NCBI RefSeq assembly: GCF_005406225.1
Contig: NZ_NXLY01000007.1
Coordinates: 35,682-99,681 of the forward strand
From: Campylobacter taeniopygiae
GTDB taxonomy: Bacteria > Campylobacterota > Campylobacteria > Campylobacterales > Campylobacteraceae
Reading direction: 5' to 3'
DNA: 64,000 nt
Made by a program: the position numbers and the translations under genes. The notes beneath the pieces were generated by a model. That model was not told the origin of the DNA. It made no database searches and saw only the letters and a program-made list of their open reading frames with translations. Below, in pieces: positions 9,028 to 17,420 of the stretch (positions within the stretch are counted from its first letter, which is position 1; the number at the start of each line of letters is the position of its first letter).

Positions 9028-9115
9028 AGACAGGTGTCCGAGCGGTTGAAGGAGCACGCCTGGAACGCGTGTAAAGTGCAAGCTTTCGAGGGTTCGAATC
9101 CCTTCCTGTCTGCCA
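9028..9115 (+). tRNA. tRNA-Ser (GGA)
   Basis: 88-nt class II tRNA with a long variable arm. Acceptor AGACAGG pairs with CCTGTCT; the anticodon stem-loop is CACGC-CTGGAAC-GCGTG (anticodon GGA); the T loop is TTCGAAT; discriminator G and CCA are encoded. Confidence 0.95.
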
Positions 9116-9171
9116 TTGATCAAACTTATGCCGATGGTAAAGTTATCAAAAACTTACCTAAATATTTATAA
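9116..9171 (+). pseudogene. Possible 3' remnant of a protein gene directly after tRNA-Ser
   Basis: Starting at the CCA end of tRNA-Ser, one frame reads IDQTYADGKVIKNLPKYL and then a stop (9169-9171). It has no start codon or ribosome-binding site, and its composition is protein-like rather than the A/T noise that follows. It may be the last residues of a lost or displaced gene, for example left by an element that used the tRNA as target. I do not recognise the parent protein. Confidence 0.35.
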
Positions 9172-9334
9172 AAAAAATTAATCAATAAATTTAATCAAAC
9201 TATTTTTGTTATTAAAAGCCGATCAAAAAAATTTTACAAATATTCCAATAAAATTGCAAAAAATTTAATTTTTACTTAAAATTTTCAGGCAAAAAAAAGT
9301 AATATTTTACTAAAATTCAAATTTCTTAAAACAA
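9172..9334. other. A/T-rich spacer without recognisable content
   Basis: Between the remnant and tRNA-Ala I see only A/T-rich sequence with no open frame, strong hairpin or clear promoter. Confidence 0.5.
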
Positions 9335-9410
9335 GGGGCATTAGCTCAGCTGGGAGAGCACAACGCTGGCAGCGTTGGGGTCAGCGGTTCGAACCCGCTA
9401 TGCTCCACCA
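9335..9410 (+). tRNA. tRNA-Ala (GGC)
   Basis: 76-nt cloverleaf: acceptor GGGGCAT pairs with ATGCTCC, anticodon stem-loop CAACG-CTGGCAG-CGTTG (anticodon GGC), T loop TTCGAAC, encoded CCA. The next tRNA begins 2 nt later, so they form one transcript. The G-U third pair of the acceptor stem next to a typical alanine D arm supports the identity. Confidence 0.95.
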
Positions 9411-9411
9411 T

Positions 9412-9487
9412 GGTTCCGTAGCTCAGTTGGTAGAGCACTACCTTGACATGGTAGTGGTCGTTGGTTCAAGTCCAATCGGAGCCACCA
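9412..9487 (+). tRNA. tRNA-Val (GAC)
   Basis: 76-nt cloverleaf: acceptor GGTTCCG pairs with CGGAGCC, anticodon stem-loop CTACC-TTGACAT-GGTAG (anticodon GAC), T loop TTCAAGT, encoded CCA. Cotranscribed with tRNA-Ala. Confidence 0.95.
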
Positions 9488-9671
9488 TTTTTTAAAACTT
9501 TTAATAATCTTTATTTGATCATTCTAATATAAAATGGATTAAAATAAATTCTCATTAAAACGATATAGTAAATTAGTTATGATATAATTTAGTTTTAAAA
9601 ATATAAAAGCTAATTTGATATTTTAAAGAAAAATTTTTCAAAATCAACCCTTTAACAAGAAAAGGATTTTT

Positions 9672-10304
9672 ATGTTAAAAGAATTACTTGAAATTAAAAA
9701 AGAAATGGAACCCATTATCCATGAAGCCAATGTCAAACTCAATGTTTTAGCAAGAGAGGTTATTGTTCGCAAAAAAGAATACGAAATTTACGGCCCTATG
9801 GTTGATCGCGTATATCTTGATAATGCAATTTATGTCAAAGTAATGTCAAGTGGGCGTGATACAAAAAGCGATAACGTTCAAATAAAAAATGGTTTTTACA
9901 TGGTTTTTGTCGCTCCAGAAAAAGAAAGTACAAAAGATATAAAAAATAAACTCAAAGTTGCTTATGAGGGACTTGATAACAAATTCATCTCTTCTTTGAT
10001 CCGTTCTTGCCAACGTTTTAAAGAAATTGTCAATAAAACTCAAGCGACTTTAGCCAAAGCTTCTCAAATGAATGTTTTAATCAAAACCAATCTAGGTGAA
10101 GCCAGTGCCGCGCTTAAATTTAATATCACTATAGAATACACCAAAGATAATCAAAAGCTTTCGCGTGAAAATTCAAAATCCGCTGGAAGTTTTAGAGATA
10201 CAAAAACTGCGATTAATCTTGTTGTAGATAAAAATACAGAATCAAGAATTTGTGAAAAATTGCTTGATGATGTTGAAAAATATTTTATCGGTGGGGGTAG
10301 TTGA
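9672..10304 (+). CDS. Conserved hypothetical protein
   Basis: 210 residues, soluble, no signal peptide or membrane segment. The N-terminal third (LLEIKKEMEPIIHEANVKL) looks helical; the rest alternates strand-like stretches. An AAGGA ribosome-binding site precedes the ATG. It matches a conserved Campylobacter hypothetical gene that I remember beside the outer-membrane protein gene at 11247. No motif suggests a function. Confidence 0.75.
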   Translation: MLKELLEIKKEMEPIIHEANVKLNVLAREVIVRKKEYEIYGPMVDRVYLDNAIYVKVMSSGRDTKSDNVQIKNGFYMVFVAPEKESTKDIKNKLKVAYEGLDNKFISSLIRSCQRFKEIVNKTQATLAKASQMNVLIKTNLGEASAALKFNITIEYTKDNQKLSRENSKSAGSFRDTKTAINLVVDKNTESRICEKLLDDVEKYFIGGGS

Positions 10305-11263
10305 TCACTCGCCGATAAATTTCACTCCCATTTTTTCACGCACCCTATCCATCAAATTCATCATTTTTAAAATTTCTTCATGATTCATTTCATCACATTC
10401 TATTTTATTTAGTTCTAGGGCTTTAAAACAGGCCTCAAATTCGTATTCAAAACCATTGATTTGACTTGGCACGAGACAATCTTTTATTAACTTTCTTTCT
10501 TTATCGTAAGCTTTTATAGAATTTGGATTGTTGATATTATCAACGCAAATATAACCTTTTGTTCCATTTATAACGCCTTTTCTATCACTAATAGCAGCTA
10601 CACTTGAATTTAAAAAAGCAAAAGCACCCTTTTGAAATTCTAAGATGATCCCATTGCTTTCATCCACACCACTAGGCATTTTTTTACAAGTTGCAATAAT
10701 ATTTTTAATTTCATCTTTTAAAAAACTAAGAGCAAAATTAAGTGTATAAATTCCTACATCAAGCAAAGCACCACCACCAAGCTCTAAACTTGTTATGCGA
10801 TTTTTATGTGTAACATTGTAGGCTAAATTTGCTTCTATGCTAATGCCAAAAGATCTTTAATGATATCTATATAAGGCATATAACGCGTCCAAATGCCTTC
10901 AGCTAAAAGCACATTTTTAGCCCTTGCTAATTCCACCACCTCTTTAGCCTGTTTGAAATTTAAAGTGAAAGATTTTTCGCAAAGCACATTTTTATGATTT
11001 TCAAGACAAAGCTTTATATGATCATAGTGTAAAGAATGTGGGGTGTTGATATAAACAAGATCGATATTTTGATCTTTAAGTAATCCTTCATAATCAGTAT
11101 AAAATTTTTCAAAACCATGCGTCAAAGCAAAATCTTTTGCACGGCTTAAAGATCCCACCGCATACGGGTGGAATCCTGCTTGTTTTAGCATCGGTGCGAT
11201 TTTGTTTGCTATAGATCCAGCACCTAAAAAAGCGATATTTTTTCGCTTAGAATTTGTAAGCAT
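10305..11263 (-). pseudogene. Gfo/Idh/MocA-family NAD(P)-dependent oxidoreductase, frameshifted
   Basis: Two frames together encode one ~319-residue dehydrogenase, the normal length. The upstream part (11263 to about 10845) has the Rossmann start IAFLGAGSIANKIAPML and the family motif CEKSFTLN, then stops at LLALA. The downstream frame resumes as FGISIEANLAYN and continues LELGGGALLDVGIYTLNFAL to the true C-terminus. A single missing T in the run after AAAGATC near 10850 restores one frame. Either the gene is dead, a T-tract makes it switchable, or there is a sequencing error. The ATG overlaps the end of the upstream outer-membrane gene by 17 nt. Confidence 0.85.
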
Positions 11264-11891
11264 ATCCTAGATATACACCATAATTTGTTTGCTTAGGATC
11301 ATAAAAATTAGATCCAATTCTACTTTGGTAGAAATTTCTAGAATTATAACGAATTTGTTCTGCCTTAACGCCAAACTCTATTTCATTGCATGGAGTAAGT
11401 TCATAAAGAGCACCCCATTTCGCTCCATAAACAAAACCATCAAAATCCTGAGATAGAGATAAAAACGATGTTTTTAGATCGATATTAGTTTTTGCATAAC
11501 CAGAATACACACCTAAAACCGCCCTTGTATTTGTGAAAAGCTTTGGAGTGAAATCATAGCCTAATAAAAACTTATGTGTCGTAAAATCGCCCTCTATTTG
11601 AATTCTTGGAGTTTTAATCAAATCATTAAATTCGTCAGAATAATTATAAGCGGCATAAATTCTATGTGATTCATTGAAACGATATCCAGCTCTTAATCCA
11701 AAATTAGGGATATTTCCTGACACATCTCCATTGAAAGTCATACCTGTTAAATTATGCTTAAGATCACCTTTTACATTAGAATGCATCCAAGCAGCATCAG
11801 CTCCTATGAAAAATCCTGATTTTTCATCCGCTAAAGCTATATTAGCAAACAAGCACACACCGGCAACTATACTCAATAATTTTTTATCCAT
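11247..11891 (-). CDS. Outer-membrane beta-barrel protein
   Basis: I start at the ATG at 11891 (MDKKLLSIVAGVCLFANIALA), which has the AAGGGAAGAC ribosome-binding site and gives a clean signal peptide. The mature protein, about 190 residues, has alternating amphipathic strands (GLRAGYRF, HRIYAAYNY, HKFLLGYDF, GAKWGALYEL) and ends YGVYLGYAYKF with a terminal Phe, the BamA recognition signature. This suggests an eight-stranded barrel of the OmpA/OmpW size class. Ligand unknown. Confidence 0.8.
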   Translation of the reverse strand: MDKKLLSIVAGVCLFANIALADEKSGFFIGADAAWMHSNVKGDLKHNLTGMTFNGDVSGNIPNFGLRAGYRFNESHRIYAAYNYSDEFNDLIKTPRIQIEGDFTTHKFLLGYDFTPKLFTNTRAVLGVYSGYAKTNIDLKTSFLSLSQDFDGFVYGAKWGALYELTPCNEIEFGVKAEQIRYNSRNFYQSRIGSNFYDPKQTNYGVYLGYAYKF

Positions 11892-12017
11892 GTCTTCCCT
11901 TAAAATTTTAATCAATCTAAAATTTTTTAGATTTATAAATTATATAATTTTAATATTTAATATCATATTTATTTTAGAAAAATTTTAAATTTTTATTAAA
12001 AAATGGGCATATTCTAC

Positions 12018-12401
12018 TCACTTAGGCACCACTATATCACTACGACATTCTATGACTGTATGCACATTTCCACGTGGATTGAAGTCCCCTACAACTTTGA
12101 TCCATTTTGGTTTGAGTTTGTCTTTTAAGGTATTGTAAATTTCATTGATACTTGCTTCATGTGAAACATTTCTATGCATGAAAGTATTGATATAAAGTTT
12201 TATAGCCTTAAGTTCGACTACAAATTGATCCGGTATATACTCAAGATATATCGTTGCAAAGTCAGGATAACCACTCCTAGGACAACAACACATGAATTCA
12301 GGTAAAGTGATCTTTATGATATAGTCATTTTTAGCATCATTGGGCCAAATTTCCATATTATCTACATTAAATTCTTTGATTTCTTTTTCACCATAACGCA
12401 T
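12018..12401 (-). CDS. queF: NADPH-dependent 7-cyano-7-deazaguanine reductase
   Basis: 127-residue short-form QueF that reduces preQ0 to preQ1 in queuosine synthesis. Visible are the catalytic Cys in CPRSGYPDFATI (C40, with D47), VVELKAIKLY and FMHRNVSHE, all family signatures. The window also holds queC (32795), the enzyme two steps earlier. A TATAAT lies 34-39 nt upstream. Confidence 0.95.
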   Translation of the reverse strand: MRYGEKEIKEFNVDNMEIWPNDAKNDYIIKITLPEFMCCCPRSGYPDFATIYLEYIPDQFVVELKAIKLYINTFMHRNVSHEASINEIYNTLKDKLKPKWIKVVGDFNPRGNVHTVIECRSDIVVPK

Positions 12402-12434
12402 TTATTTTTCCTTGTGATAAATTTAAAAATTCAA

Positions 12435-12440
12435 ATTATA
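12435..12440 (-). promoter_or_regulatory. -10 box for queF
   Basis: GCTATAAT on the minus strand, 34 nt upstream of the ATG at 12401. Confidence 0.55.
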
Positions 12441-12543
12441 GCAAATTTCATTCTTGCAAAAATTTAAAATCTTAACTTGTATTAAGTAAGGATAGTTTTT
12501 AAAGATAGATTCTAAAAAAAGATAAATTCTAGATTTGATAATT

Positions 12544-12597
12544 TTCAAAATTATTTGCAACTCACTCTAAAAAGAGCGAGTTAGCAATAATTTTGAA
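12544..12597. repeat. Long imperfect inverted repeat (25-nt arms, AAAA loop)
   Basis: Arms 12544-12568 and 12573-12597 pair at 21 of 25 positions, with a 3-base mismatch block and one A/C mismatch. The tip CTCACTCT-AAAA-AGAGCGAG is G/C-richer than the A/T base of the stem. It could fold as a single RNA hairpin on either strand. Downstream position suggests a flgE2 terminator or 3'-end stabiliser, or a small RNA. Confidence 0.65.
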
Positions 12598-12659
12598 GGC
12601 AGTCAAGTCCAATCCAGTATTACAAATCTACCAGAAAATAGACTTGTAAAGCAAGATTA

Positions 12660-12678
12660 GTTTCCCACAAAAGTGGGA
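12660..12678 (-). terminator. Hairpin downstream of flgE2
   Basis: TTTCCCAC-AAAA-GTGGGAAA, a perfect stem about 35 nt after the flgE2 stop. No clear U-run follows on the minus strand, so termination strength is uncertain. Confidence 0.5.
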
Positions 12679-12711
12679 AAAAATTTTATAAAGAATCAAA
12701 AGATCAAAAAA

Positions 12712-15243
12712 TTATTGTTTCAATTGGATCAAAGTTTGAAGCATTTGATCACTGGTTGAAATCGTTTTAGAGTTTGCTTGATAACCTCTTTGGATGATGA
12801 TAAGCTCTGTTAAAGAACGACTCAAATCCACGTTTGACATTTCAAGTGCTGAAGTCTTCATATCTCCGCGGCCGCCTGTTCCTGCTTCACCTACGACTAT
12901 GTTACCAGAGTTAGCAGTCACTTTGAAAAGATTGCCGCCGATTTCTTCAAGTCCTGAGTTGTTTGCTACAGAAGCCATAGCCATTTTTGCCACAGCAAAG
13001 GTTTTTCCGTTGGTGAATTCTCCTAAGATATTTCCTTTATCATCTACACGTATAGCGTCTGGTTTTAGGTTTCCTGAAGGGTAACCATCGGTTGCTTGGC
13101 TTGTAAGTGCTGAAGCTGAGTTTGAACTTACAATACCATCATTACTTCCGCTTGTTCCAAAGCTAAGTTTGATTTGTTGGTTTGGTGCTGCACCATTGTT
13201 TGGTGAGAAATTTAAAGTTCTAGGACTGTATGAGGATAAAGATCCGTCATTGTTAAATCTTGCTGTTCCTACAACGATATTGCTTGGGCCTTCGCCTGTA
13301 GTGTTTATTTCTGCAGGTTCTGGAACACGGATGATCATTTGCCATTCGTTTCCTCCATCTTGAGTGGTGCTTTGTTTTACAAATTGCACTTCTAGGGTGT
13401 GTTTAGAACCTAGTGAGTCATAAATTTCAAGTCCGGCTGAGAAAGAACTTAAGAAAAGTTGTTCGCTTTTTCTGTTGCTATTGCCTACATTTAAATTTCC
13501 ATCAAAACCTTTAAAGATATTAGTGAAGGCTTCATTGGTGCTTACTTTACCATCGGAATCTGTGTAAGAGGTGACATTGAAATTAATATTATGAGCTTTT
13601 CTTTGAGTTTGAGTTTGACCATTATAACCTGGTCTATCTGGTTGTTCGCTAGGATTTGAGATGATGAATTCTCCACTTGCGCTTACAGTTACTTTTACAC
13701 CCTCATTTAGATCGCTACCATCGACTTCAAAGCCACCACTACCATCATAATCTACCCCATATCTGGCGTCTCTTTGTAAGAGCTCTCTTAGATCTTCAGT
13801 GGAATGGAAAGTTCTTTGATCGGTATTTAAATAAGATCCACTCATCGCTAATTTATAATTATATTCAGCTGTTCCTGTAGTATTCTCTAATGCAGTATTA
13901 TAATTTGCTCCACTGTCAGGATTATACATAGGAGGAAGATCCACTGGAGAAGAAGTGTAAACGTATTTATGGGCTGTTACAATATTAATATTATGTGATT
14001 TATCTTTAGTGTCACCTTGTATCCAATGTGTTCCATTATTATTAACACTTCCTACGGGATTAGTACTTTCCCAATCAAATATATCACTTCCGTTATCTTT
14101 TTTAGTTTTTATATTCCATAATTCACCGGCTGTATTAGCATTATTAACAGTTAAATCGATATTTTTCATATTATCAGTAGTGCCGTCTGAATTGGTATTT
14201 ATAAAGTCTATACCTGTGCCATCTTTATTTTTAACCGCTTTTACTCCTGTGCCCTCTCGGCTATCAGTTGGAACAGTAAAAGTATTGATATATCTTATTG
14301 CTTCATCAATGCCAGTAATATTATCGTTTTCAATATGAATTCCATTTATGGTAATATCTAATTTAGTTGGCTTACTAGTATCACCCCAAAAAATAACATT
14401 ATCTTGATTTTTAACACTATTTTTATCAAAACCTGTTCCACCTTGAGTGCTGAATTTCGCATCGGCGTAAGATACCCAGATGCCTTGGCCTTCTCTAAGG
14501 TTAAGCCCTGTTCCACTTCCATTAAATAAAGAAGCGCAATCGACGCCTTTTTCAGTGACTTCAACTGAATTTTTAGAAGTGGTGTAAAATTGGGTGATAC
14601 CTGTATCGTTTTCGTCTTTGGTTTCACCGGTTTTTTTATTGTAACCGTGAACTGAATCAAGTCCATATATAGGAGTTTTTGCTGTGCCTATACTTAAACC
14701 GCTGTTTAGATTTGCTTTAATGGCAACTTCGGTTGATTTTGCGGCAGGGATGTGCATACCCGGATCGATAAAGATGTTTTGAGGACTTCTTGAAGAATCG
14801 ATACTTTGAGTATCCCAGTTGATATTCCAACCTTGGACAACATAACCTGAATTATTGACAAAATTTCCATAAGCATCAAGTTTAAAACCCCCGTCTCTTG
14901 TAAGGTAATTTGTCAAACCTCCATCATCACTTACCATAAAAAAGCCATCACCGTTGATTGCAACGTCGGTATTGTTATTGGTAGTTTGGATCGATCCTTG
15001 AGAATGAATTCTTGTGGTTGAGCTTACAGAAACACCGAGTCCAATTTGAAGTGGATTTTGTCCACCTCTACCATCAGTTGGCGATGCAGCAATCTTAACA
15101 GTTTGACTAAACATCGTTCCAAAGTCAGCACGAGAATATTTAAAACCATTAGTATTAACATTGGCTATGTTATTACCTTCAACATCCATTGCTGTTTGAT
15201 GTGCTTGAAGTCCGCTCACTCCGGACCAAAGTGATCTCATCAT
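12712..15243 (-). CDS. flgE2: Flagellar hook protein
   Basis: 843 residues, the long hook subunit typical of Campylobacter. The N-terminus (MMRSLWSGVSGLQAHQTAMD, then GNNIANVNTNGFKYSRADF) is the conserved rod/hook assembly domain, and the C-terminus (NVDLSRSLTELIIIQRGYQA) is the matching helix. The middle is variable and Asn/Thr/Asp-rich, the surface-exposed part of the hook. A sigma-54 promoter (15301-15318) fits the middle-class flagellar timing of the hook gene. Confidence 0.95.
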   Translation of the reverse strand: MMRSLWSGVSGLQAHQTAMDVEGNNIANVNTNGFKYSRADFGTMFSQTVKIAASPTDGRGGQNPLQIGLGVSVSSTTRIHSQGSIQTTNNNTDVAINGDGFFMVSDDGGLTNYLTRDGGFKLDAYGNFVNNSGYVVQGWNINWDTQSIDSSRSPQNIFIDPGMHIPAAKSTEVAIKANLNSGLSIGTAKTPIYGLDSVHGYNKKTGETKDENDTGITQFYTTSKNSVEVTEKGVDCASLFNGSGTGLNLREGQGIWVSYADAKFSTQGGTGFDKNSVKNQDNVIFWGDTSKPTKLDITINGIHIENDNITGIDEAIRYINTFTVPTDSREGTGVKAVKNKDGTGIDFINTNSDGTTDNMKNIDLTVNNANTAGELWNIKTKKDNGSDIFDWESTNPVGSVNNNGTHWIQGDTKDKSHNINIVTAHKYVYTSSPVDLPPMYNPDSGANYNTALENTTGTAEYNYKLAMSGSYLNTDQRTFHSTEDLRELLQRDARYGVDYDGSGGFEVDGSDLNEGVKVTVSASGEFIISNPSEQPDRPGYNGQTQTQRKAHNINFNVTSYTDSDGKVSTNEAFTNIFKGFDGNLNVGNSNRKSEQLFLSSFSAGLEIYDSLGSKHTLEVQFVKQSTTQDGGNEWQMIIRVPEPAEINTTGEGPSNIVVGTARFNNDGSLSSYSPRTLNFSPNNGAAPNQQIKLSFGTSGSNDGIVSSNSASALTSQATDGYPSGNLKPDAIRVDDKGNILGEFTNGKTFAVAKMAMASVANNSGLEEIGGNLFKVTANSGNIVVGEAGTGGRGDMKTSALEMSNVDLSRSLTELIIIQRGYQANSKTISTSDQMLQTLIQLKQ

Positions 15244-15272
15244 GGTTGAATCCTTTATAAAATATTGTTTTT

Positions 15273-15286
15273 AACGCATTAGCGTT
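15273..15286 (-). other. Small hairpin in the flgE2 5' leader
   Basis: AACGC-TAAT-GCGTT, flanked by A/T on both sides, lies between the sigma-54 promoter and the start codon. It may influence message stability or translation. Confidence 0.4.
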
Positions 15287-15300
15287 TTATGCAATTTTAT

Positions 15301-15318
15301 AAGCAAGTTCTGTTCCAA
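15301..15318 (-). promoter_or_regulatory. Sigma-54 (RpoN) promoter of flgE2
   Basis: Minus-strand TTGGAACAGAACTTGCTT has the GG-N10-GC core (GG at -24, GC at -12) of RpoN promoters. It lies about 60 nt upstream of the flgE2 ATG; Campylobacter hook and rod genes are RpoN-dependent through the FlgSR two-component system. Confidence 0.8.
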
Positions 15319-15366
15319 CTTTTGAAATTTTTGAGTAAAAAATAAGAATTTTTTAGAAATTTTTGA

Positions 15367-15843
15367 TCAAACACGCACTCTTAAATTTGCAGCGTGAGTT
15401 AAAGCTACTGCTATAGCGTCTGTGATGTCTAAAGGTTTAATTTCTTTGCTTAGTCCTAAAAGTCTTTTTACCATAAAAGCAACTTGTTCTTTTGTCGCTT
15501 TTGCTTTTCCTGTAACGGCTTTTTTAACTTGTAAAGGGGTGTATTCTGCAAAGTCTCCATGAATTTGTAGAATTTTTAAACTCAAAGCTCCACGAAATTG
15601 CGCGAGTTTTAAAACGGTTTTTGGATTGTAAGCGAAAAAGATATCTTCTATAGCTACCTCATCAAATTGATGTGCTTTAAAGATCAGATCCAAACCTTCA
15701 CAAAGCTCTGTGATTTGATACTGTAAAGTGCTAGGCTTGATTTTAATGAGTCCTGCTTCTATCAATAAATTTTTATTTTTATCCGCCTCAATAATAGCAT
15801 AACCGCAATTTCTTGAACCTGGATCAATCCCTAAAATTTTCAT
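15367..15843 (-). CDS. ruvC: Holliday junction resolvase
   Basis: 158 residues. [16 protein letters not shown] at the start carries the first catalytic Asp, VAIEDIFFA the catalytic Glu, and [11 protein letters not shown] the C-terminal acidic pair of the RNase H-like fold. It cuts four-way junctions after RuvAB branch migration. It is divergent from dnaA. Confidence 0.95.
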   Translation of the reverse strand: MKILGIDPGSRNCGYAIIEADKNKNLLIEAGLIKIKPSTLQYQITELCEGLDLIFKAHQFDEVAIEDIFFAYNPKTVLKLAQFRGALSLKILQIHGDFAEYTPLQVKKAVTGKAKATKEQVAFMVKRLLGLSKEIKPLDITDAIAVALTHAANLRVRV

Positions 15844-15862
15844 AACTAGCCTTATTAAAGAT

Positions 15863-15885
15863 AAAAAAGGATTTTAACCTTTTTT
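15863..15885. promoter_or_regulatory. Inverted repeat between ruvC and dnaA
   Basis: AAAAAAGG-ATTTTAA-CCTTTTTT lies in the divergent promoter region, about 50 nt upstream of the dnaA start. Since no gene ends here it is unlikely to be a plain terminator; an operator or attenuator for dnaA is possible. Confidence 0.4.
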
Positions 15886-15936
15886 TATAAAATTTAAGAT
15901 AAAATTTATACAATTAAAAAATTCTAAAGAGAGATT

Positions 15937-17259
15937 ATGAACCCAAGCGAGATACTCCTATCTTTAAAAAAAGAATTAAGCGAAAACGAATACGAAAATT
16001 ATATATCGATCTTAAAATTCAATGAAAAACTAAGCAAAGCTGATCTTTTAGTTTTTAACGCACCAAATGAACTTATCGCTAAATTCATACAAACAAAATA
16101 CGCCCATCAAATTTCACATTTTTACGAAGTGCAAAGCGGGATAAAAGCCAATATCAAAATTCAAGCCCAAAATCAAAAACACAGCAAAAGCACAACTAAA
16201 ATCGATATCGCAAACACTAAAGAGCAAAGCACGATTTTAAATCCTTCTTTTACTTTTGAAAGTTTTGTGGTTGGGGATTCTAACAAATACGCTTATGGAG
16301 CTTGTAAGGCCATCACTCATAAAGATAAACTCGGCAAACTTTATAATCCTATATTTATCTATGGGCCAACAGGACTTGGAAAAACTCACTTACTTCAGGC
16401 TGTGGGCAATGCAAGTTTAGAAATGGGTAAAAAAGTGATCTATGCAACGAGTGAAAATTTTGTCAATGAATTCACTTCAAATTTAAAAAATGGCTCTTTA
16501 GATAAATTCCATGAAAAATATAGAAATTGCGATGTTTTACTCATAGATGATGTGCAATTTTTAGGCAAAACAGATAAAATTCAAGAAGAATTTTTCTTTA
16601 TATTTAATGAAATCAAAAATAATAATGGCCAAATTATCATGACTTCAGATAATCCACCCAATATGTTAAAAGGCATCACAGAACGCTTAAAAAGCCGCTT
16701 TGCACATGGGATCATCGCTGATATCACTCCACCTCAACTTGATACTAAAATCGCTATCATAAGAAAAAAATGTGAATTTAATGATATCAATCTTTCTAAT
16801 GACATCATAAATTACATCGCTACTTCTTTAGGGGATAATATAAGAGAAATTGAAGGGATCATCATCAGCTTAAACGCTTATGCAAATATAGTCGGACAAG
16901 AAATCACGCTTGAACTTGCAAAAAGTGTTATGAAAGATCATATCAAAGAAAAAAAAGAAAATATTAGCATAGAAGATATTTTAGCCTTAGTTTGTAAAGA
17001 ATTTAACATCAAGCCAAGCGATGTGAAATCAAACAATAAAAAACAAAATGTAGTCACAGCTAGACGCGTTGCGATCTACTTAGCAAGGGAACTTACTAGC
17101 CTTACTTTTTCACAATTAGCGAATTTTTTCGTAATGAAAGATCATACGGCTATTTCACATAATGTGAAAAAAATCAAAGAATTGATGGAAGAAAATAGCG
17201 AAACAAAAATTAAAATAGAAGAATTAAAAAATAAAGTCTTGGCCAAAAGTCAAATTTAA
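15937..17259 (+). CDS. dnaA: Chromosomal replication initiator
   Basis: 440 residues with the usual four domains. The Walker A GPTGLGKT is at 143-150, Walker B is LLIDDVQFL near 210, and the C-terminal DNA-binding domain has VTARRVAIYLAREL and the DnaA signature MKDHTAISHNVKKI. It opens the origin and loads the helicase. The following 160-nt gap to dnaN contains DnaA-box-like repeats. Confidence 0.97.
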   Translation: MNPSEILLSLKKELSENEYENYISILKFNEKLSKADLLVFNAPNELIAKFIQTKYAHQISHFYEVQSGIKANIKIQAQNQKHSKSTTKIDIANTKEQSTILNPSFTFESFVVGDSNKYAYGACKAITHKDKLGKLYNPIFIYGPTGLGKTHLLQAVGNASLEMGKKVIYATSENFVNEFTSNLKNGSLDKFHEKYRNCDVLLIDDVQFLGKTDKIQEEFFFIFNEIKNNNGQIIMTSDNPPNMLKGITERLKSRFAHGIIADITPPQLDTKIAIIRKKCEFNDINLSNDIINYIATSLGDNIREIEGIIISLNAYANIVGQEITLELAKSVMKDHIKEKKENISIEDILALVCKEFNIKPSDVKSNNKKQNVVTARRVAIYLARELTSLTFSQLANFFVMKDHTAISHNVKKIKELMEENSETKIKIEELKNKVLAKSQI

Positions 17260-17400
17260 GTGAAAAAAGGTGAAAAAAATAGAAAGGGTATGTGAAAAAA
17301 ATAGAATTAAGCAAAGTATGATAAAATACAAATTTAATGATTTTTTGCTGAAAAATTTCACAATTTCAACAGCCCTATTATTACGACGAATTTAAAATTA
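17259..17400. other. Candidate replication origin (oriC) segment
   Basis: Three minus-strand boxes TTTTTCACT (17259-17267), TTTTTCACC (17269-17277) and TTTTTCACA (17291-17299), plus a plus-strand AATTTCACA (17354-17362), resemble the TTWTNCACA DnaA box. The A/T-only stretch between 17300 and 17345 could be the unwinding element. Placement next to dnaA is usual for this phylum; the boxes are read by eye. Confidence 0.55.
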
Positions 17401-17420
17401 AATATAAGCAAGGAGAAAAA

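Larger units (their letters stand above)
12402..12711. other. 310-bp intergenic region between flgE2 and queF
   Basis: No credible gene on either strand. It holds the queF promoter (12435-12440), a 25-bp-arm inverted repeat (12544-12597) and a G/C-rich hairpin (about 12660-12678) downstream of flgE2. Confidence 0.6.

Noticed and set aside
10260..10304. Short G-run at the end of the hypothetical gene as a phase-variable tract
   Set aside because: Five G only; Campylobacter switch tracts are eight or more. No long poly-G tract is in the window.
12794..14338. Several plus-strand open frames inside flgE2
   Set aside because: They are antisense shadows of a well-supported hook gene, without ribosome-binding sites or family motifs.
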